From assembly GCA_017506865.1 (NCBI GenBank), contig JAFCMP010000390.1, forward strand, positions 372,001-436,000: a stretch of DNA of 64,000 bases. Direction: 5' to 3'. The translations under genes and the position numbers were made by a program. Shown here piece after piece: positions 59,706 through 64,000 of the stretch. The notes beneath the pieces were generated by a model. That model ran no database searches, was not told the DNA's origin, and was given only the letters and a program-made list of their open reading frames with translations. The DNA is from Tribonema minus (Eukaryota > Sar > Xanthophyceae > Tribonematales > Tribonemataceae). How positions within the stretch are numbered: the stretch's first letter is position 1; each line of letters starts with the position of its first letter.

Positions 59706-62700
59706 ATGGGCAGAACCACAGGGGCAGCTACCTTTGGGCCATTGTTGCAATGCCTAACGTCCTCAGATAATGACGTCCGGAACTATGCGGAGAAGACCTT
59801 CAATGACCTGCGAGCGGATCAGCCAGACGTACTCATCGGCTCTCTGCTTGATATCCTACACCAGGTACGCGCTTGTTCAATCACCATCCACCAGTTCCAG
59901 GTGTTGAGGTGGATCGGTGCTGCTCTCTTCTCGCAGGCACGCTGTTTGCGCGTAAGCATAGGGCAATCGGCATTTTGTTGTAGATGTCGACATCACGCGC
60001 TTAACAGCGACGCCCTGGTATCACACTCAACCCAGAAAGCCGAGGTCAATCAATCACTCGTCCAAATCACACCTGCCCCCGCTGCGCGATCTGAGGCGCC
60101 TCTGTCCACCGTTCGCTTGCTGTACAGCAGGGTCAGTTGCCGCAACATATACGCGGGCTTTCGAGTGTTTTATTACGTCGAAGCTTGCTGGGACGACAAG
60201 AACCAGACTTGTGGGAGCGGCTTACGGAGCAGGCACAAGCACAGGCAAGTTACCCGAAGCTTGCCAGCATTGGCGATGACACAAGTTGGTGATAGAATGT
60301 TATGACTCTGACGCATCTATTGATAATGTCATGCATTGCAGTGAGCATTGCGACTCTGGCAGCCTTAAGTTTAAGCTCAGAGGCTTAATATTCTGAGTTG
60401 TTCAATTGAGTACCCTTCAGCTATGATCATAGGCCGTCTGTTTCTGATTTGCTGCATATGTTATGGCTCAGCGTTGTAAAGATGCTGCTGTTGAAGAGGC
60501 TTTGTGCACACTCTGCTGCCACCACAAAGCGCTCCTTCCGCAACACCTTGGCGTCACGTATCGCGCGCATGCTTCGCGCGCTGGCTGCCCTCCTGCCTCC
60601 AATCCCTCTTTCGAGCCGCCGTCCGGTACGCCCTCACCGTGCATGCCGCACAGCGCCCACCACTCATTACCACTGCAACTTAAACTTTGCTGCAACTTCA
60701 ATTTGGACTGCCAACAGGTGCGCGCCGGACTGCTGAAGGCGCTGGCAGCGGAGCAGGACGCCGCCATCAGGAGGCGCCTGGCGGAGACTGCGGGCGAGCT
60801 CGCGGCGGCATTATTAGAGGAGTGCGGTAGCGAGGTGAGGCGTCTTATTGCGCTTGCTGATTACCTGTCCTCAGTTGCCCACCACTGCTGGTGGTGTGGC
60901 GAGCCATGTGCGCAGAGTGTGCTTTCTTTGTTATCATTCAGGGCACCAGCTCTATGTAGCGAAAAGCTGTTCCGCATCTCAACATGTTCGCGCTCCGTGC
61001 ACGTGGACGGGCTTCTCTCTGGCTGAGTCATGAGGCTGTGTTGTTTGGCGCGCCCCTCTGCTGGTAGACCACGCACTCCAGTGCGTAGCAGCGCCATTTG
61101 CAGTTTGGCTGCTGAGTATTGTGGAGGCATGGCAGGATGGGCCTGGCAATGACATGGCGTAATACGTCCTCACATTTGGTGGGTGCTACAAAGGGTGGGC
61201 AGCATTGCGTTGGCTGCCACAGAACATGCAGTGCCTCTGCAGATGTACATGGTGGTGAGGAGAGATGCGGCAGTGTCGCCTGCCAATGTTAGAAAAAACA
61301 ACAAAAGAGGTTGACATTGGGTTGGGAAAGCTGTCAGGCATGAATCCACCGGGACATGCTTGCAGCTTTTGGCTGCACTCATCTCATGTACCTGTTTGGT
61401 GTCTTCTGATGCTTGTCTGCGTCAACAGGTAGCATGGCCAGAAGTCATACCTTTCACATTTGGAGCACTGATGGGGAGTTCTGCAAGAGACCGTGAGGTG
61501 GGTGCGCGGGCAGCAGTTGTGTTCACATCTGCGTCTGTCACATGTCTGACAAGCCATGATGGCGCTGCAGAGACCGCCATCGCCTGCACTGATCAGATGC
61601 GGCGTTAATGAGCGGCGCATGCATGGTGACAGAAAGTGGTGCCTACTTTTGACGTACTTCAGCGTGCCCCAGGCCTCAGTCCATCGTCTCAAGCGTGTAC
61701 CAATGACAATGGGCAGGCGGCATCAGACTTGCTGGCCAACACAGCTGCAGCGCAGCCACGCTGGCGCAGCAGCCATCTGCGGCATGTTTTATCACACCTG
61801 CACTCGCTCCCGAAGTCACGCGCGCACGCACTGCGCCTCACCCCCCCCCCCCCCCCCCCGGACTCCCTCTGCGCGCAGACGGGCCTGTGGCTCTTTGGTC
61901 GCATGGGAGAGTTTTTGGCGGGAGCGGCGGCGCAGGACGCTGACACAGCAGCCGCGGTGGTGGGCGCGCTGCAGAACTGCCTGTCGGACAAAGGTGAGAG
62001 CAGAGCGTGCGCGTAGCAGCGTTGTGCGAGCTGTACGTCGACGCGCGCTGAAGTGCCCGCGGGGTGCCTGCAATGCTGTGCCGCACGTCGTGGCAGTGAT
62101 CCACATGAGCGGTACATAGCTCGGCGGGCCTGCTGCTGCCTCTTTCATCAATATCCCACGCCGTCGGTGCCAGCATGCGCAGTCACACACTCCTTATCTG
62201 TGAACTTTAAAAAAACTAAAAAAACTGACTTGTTGAACTTTGCAGCGAGCGGCGCGGCGCGCTCATGCATGCCTGAAGTATGCACATCAGGGCCGAGCCT
62301 TTTGGCCACAGCGCGCCGCCGATGCATACCTACCACACCATCTCGTTCTGCACCAGGCTCAACTTCAACTTCAACTTCAACTTGTTGAACTCTGCAGCGA
62401 GCGGCGCGGTGCGGGCAGCTGCGGCAGGGGCACTCCTCGGCGTGCTCGCGGGCTGCGGCGGGGAGGACGAGCGGGCTGCGTTTGCGCCGTGCCTGGTGCC
62501 ACTACGCTCAGCCATCGCGGCGGCCGCTGCTGCAGCGGGGGTACACGGTGAGCGCGCGGTCTGAATGTCTGATATGCATTGCCTGCAGGATCTGTGGGAA
62601 GGGGCCTAGGGCATTGCTTACACAAGCGGGCATTGCTTGCACAAGCGGGCATTGCTTGCACAAGCGCTGCTTCGCACGTATTGCTGCCGCTGATGCGGCG

Positions 62701-64000
62701 CTATCAGCACGCCGCACGATGCGCTTGCAGCAGGTATCACAGGGCGTGCAGGCGGTAGCCACGCTTGTCACACTCAGGTAGGCTGTTTTGGCACATCCGC
62801 CTTGCGTTAGATTTGTCAGCGCCATCAGAGGATACAGGCACAGCATTCCATGAACCCAACTACCATTTCGCATCCATCGTTGAAACTGCTTTTGCAATCT
62901 TCAACTTTAATAAAGCCTGATCTTGAAGTTGCACTGCATGCACACATGCAGGCACGGGCGCGGCGGACGGTCAGGCGAGCGTGCGCGAGCTGTGCGAGGT
63001 GCTGGAGGTGCTGGTGGACATGGCGCTGCTGTGCCCCACGTTCTTCAGAGCGGAGCTGCAGGTGCGTGCGCGATGCGGCGCTCTCACGTCATCACGCCGC
63101 GCGTTGCGGTGACGATACTCAAGAGGTCCTCGAGTCCTCTTCTTGAGGCTTGCTTCAGCTCGTCGCGGCAAGTAACCCAGCGTCCGCTGCCCCTGAGAAA
63201 TGCAGGAGGGAGTGTTCAACGGAAGATCACATTGAAGCCGTGGCAGTACAGGCGCGTGCGTCGTACAGCGTCTCTGACAGCAGCGTTCGAGTTGACAGGC
63301 GTGTTGGGCATGCCGCAGTTTTGGTGCCCATGGCAACCCATATACCCCAAAGTACTTCTTTTTGACGCACACAAAACGAAGGACCACATGCCACTAGTGC
63401 ACACGCGGATTAACCGGTCTCTCCATGACAGCTGCACTTGTGTGATCCACAACTCATCACGCAACCTGCGTGACGCGCTGCCGCAGGCCTTTGTGTCCGG
63501 CATGGCGGCGCTGGCGGACAACGCGGCAGCGGCGCAGTCGTCGCGCCAGCTGGCGCTGGAGTTCCTGGTGACGCTCGCCGAAGCCGCGCCCGCCATGTGC
63601 AGGTGCGCCCGCCGAGCAGAGCAGAGCACTGTCGCAACATTGTGAGATACCTGCCCATACGCTTGTCGCATGCATGCGCACGCGGCGCGTAGCGTCACAG
63701 CAGTGACCGTTTTGCGATCGCTGACGTGAGAACGTGGTGGCCTGAGCGTTGGCTTCGTCGATTGGTCACGCGCGGGTGGCAACTTCAACAGGAAGCGTAT
63801 GTGAATGGCAATGCCAACATGTCACCGCCTCCGTAGCGTGAGCACCGCTGCGCCCGCGCAGCCCCGCGCCAGGGCACCACATATTCCCGTGTACACGCGG
63901 CGCTCACCACGCACCACTGCTGCTGCTGCGGACCTCCGCTGCTGACCTCGACTGCTACGCCGCGCCGCGTGCGACTGCCGCCGCTGCTGTCGCAGGCGCC
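59706..64000 (+). CDS. Importin-beta / karyopherin (IPO5-like), 5' part
   Basis: Nuclear import receptor built of HEAT repeats. Exons 59706-59864, 60131-60244, 60718-60834, 61429-61497, 61879-61993, 62398-62547, 62952-63061 and 63487-63602 are all in phase and give the first ~316 residues. A further acceptor (GTCGCAG) at 63995 opens the next exon at the window edge. IPO5-like landmarks in order: FGPLLQCLTSSDNDVRNYAE (about 10-29), GLSSVLLRRSLLG with LWERLTEQAQ (exon 2), VRAGLLKALAAEQD, AWPEVIPFTFGALMGSS, TGLWLFGRMGEFL, and RQLALEFLVTLAEAAPAMCR, which matches the conserved RQLALE...TLSE segment. The donor after 60244 is GC type (ACAG|GCAAGT). A C18 run precedes the 61879 exon. The start ATG follows ACCACAAG. 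The gene is cut by the window end. Confidence 0.85.
62228..62412 (+). repeat. Duplicated acceptor and exon start in the importin gene
   Basis: ACTTGTTGAACTTTGCAGCG at 62228 and ACTTGTTGAACTCTGCAGCG at 62380 each run on into AGCGGCGCGG(C/T)GCG. The second holds the real acceptor and start of the exon at 62398. The first copies about 33 nt, including acceptor and first exon bases, 152 bp upstream. Confidence 0.85.
62611..62668 (+). repeat. 20-nt tandem triplicate
   Basis: GCATTGCTT(A/G)CACAAGCGG is repeated almost three times with a 20-nt period in an importin intron. Confidence 0.9.

Noticed and set aside
1-64000. Transposon, retroelement, viral or CRISPR content
   Set aside because: No reverse transcriptase, transposase, integrase or capsid-like frame, no long terminal repeats and no regularly spaced repeat array were seen.

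Overview
The window is nuclear DNA from a GC-rich, intron-dense eukaryote, most likely a unicellular alga. Almost every gene is cut into short exons (about 40-500 nt) by introns of roughly 150-1000 nt. Reading frames stay in phase across GT-AG junctions and four GC-AG junctions (all GCAAGT donors). Many 3' splice sites follow long C runs. The lineage is not settled. The heat-shock-factor DNA-binding domain has the [11 protein letters not shown] plus [12 protein letters not shown] pattern that I associate with stramenopile-type factors, and a long-chain mannitol dehydrogenase also fits several algal groups. I saw no bacterial operon, tRNA, rRNA, CRISPR array, or viral or transposon protein.

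Layout: 1-49 may be the tail of a + strand gene. 244-9117 (-) is a heat shock transcription factor in at least 14 exons, one of them present as two near-copies. 9118-11399 is intergenic. 11400-13823 (+) holds unidentified coiled-coil exons that may be the 5' part of the next gene. 15365-25890 (+) is a mannitol dehydrogenase-family gene whose 17 exons give one continuous 566-codon frame, with a likely extra exon at 14714-14863. 25891-28516 is repeat-bearing intergenic DNA.

28517-31586 (-) and 31873-35366 (+) are two different small heat shock proteins fired divergently from a 286 bp promoter region. 36668-38350 (-) is an intronless SR-rich WW-domain protein, divergent from TXNDC9/PhLP3 at 38821-42171 (+). 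42592-58585 (+) is a very long FUSC/ALMT-like membrane protein gene of more than 30 exons. 59706 to the window end (+) is the 5' part of an importin-beta (IPO5-like) gene.

How the genes relate: a heat shock factor, two small heat shock proteins and a CCT co-chaperone lie within 42 kb, which is a notable protein-folding neighbourhood, although linkage may be chance. The most interesting structural features are the duplicated HSF exon, several local tandem duplications that copy splice sites, the possible coiled-coil/mannitol dehydrogenase fusion, and a short AACTTCAA/TTGAAGTT word that recurs in noncoding DNA across the window. Exon coordinates were placed by hand from splice signals and reading phase. 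Junctions that could not be resolved are stated.
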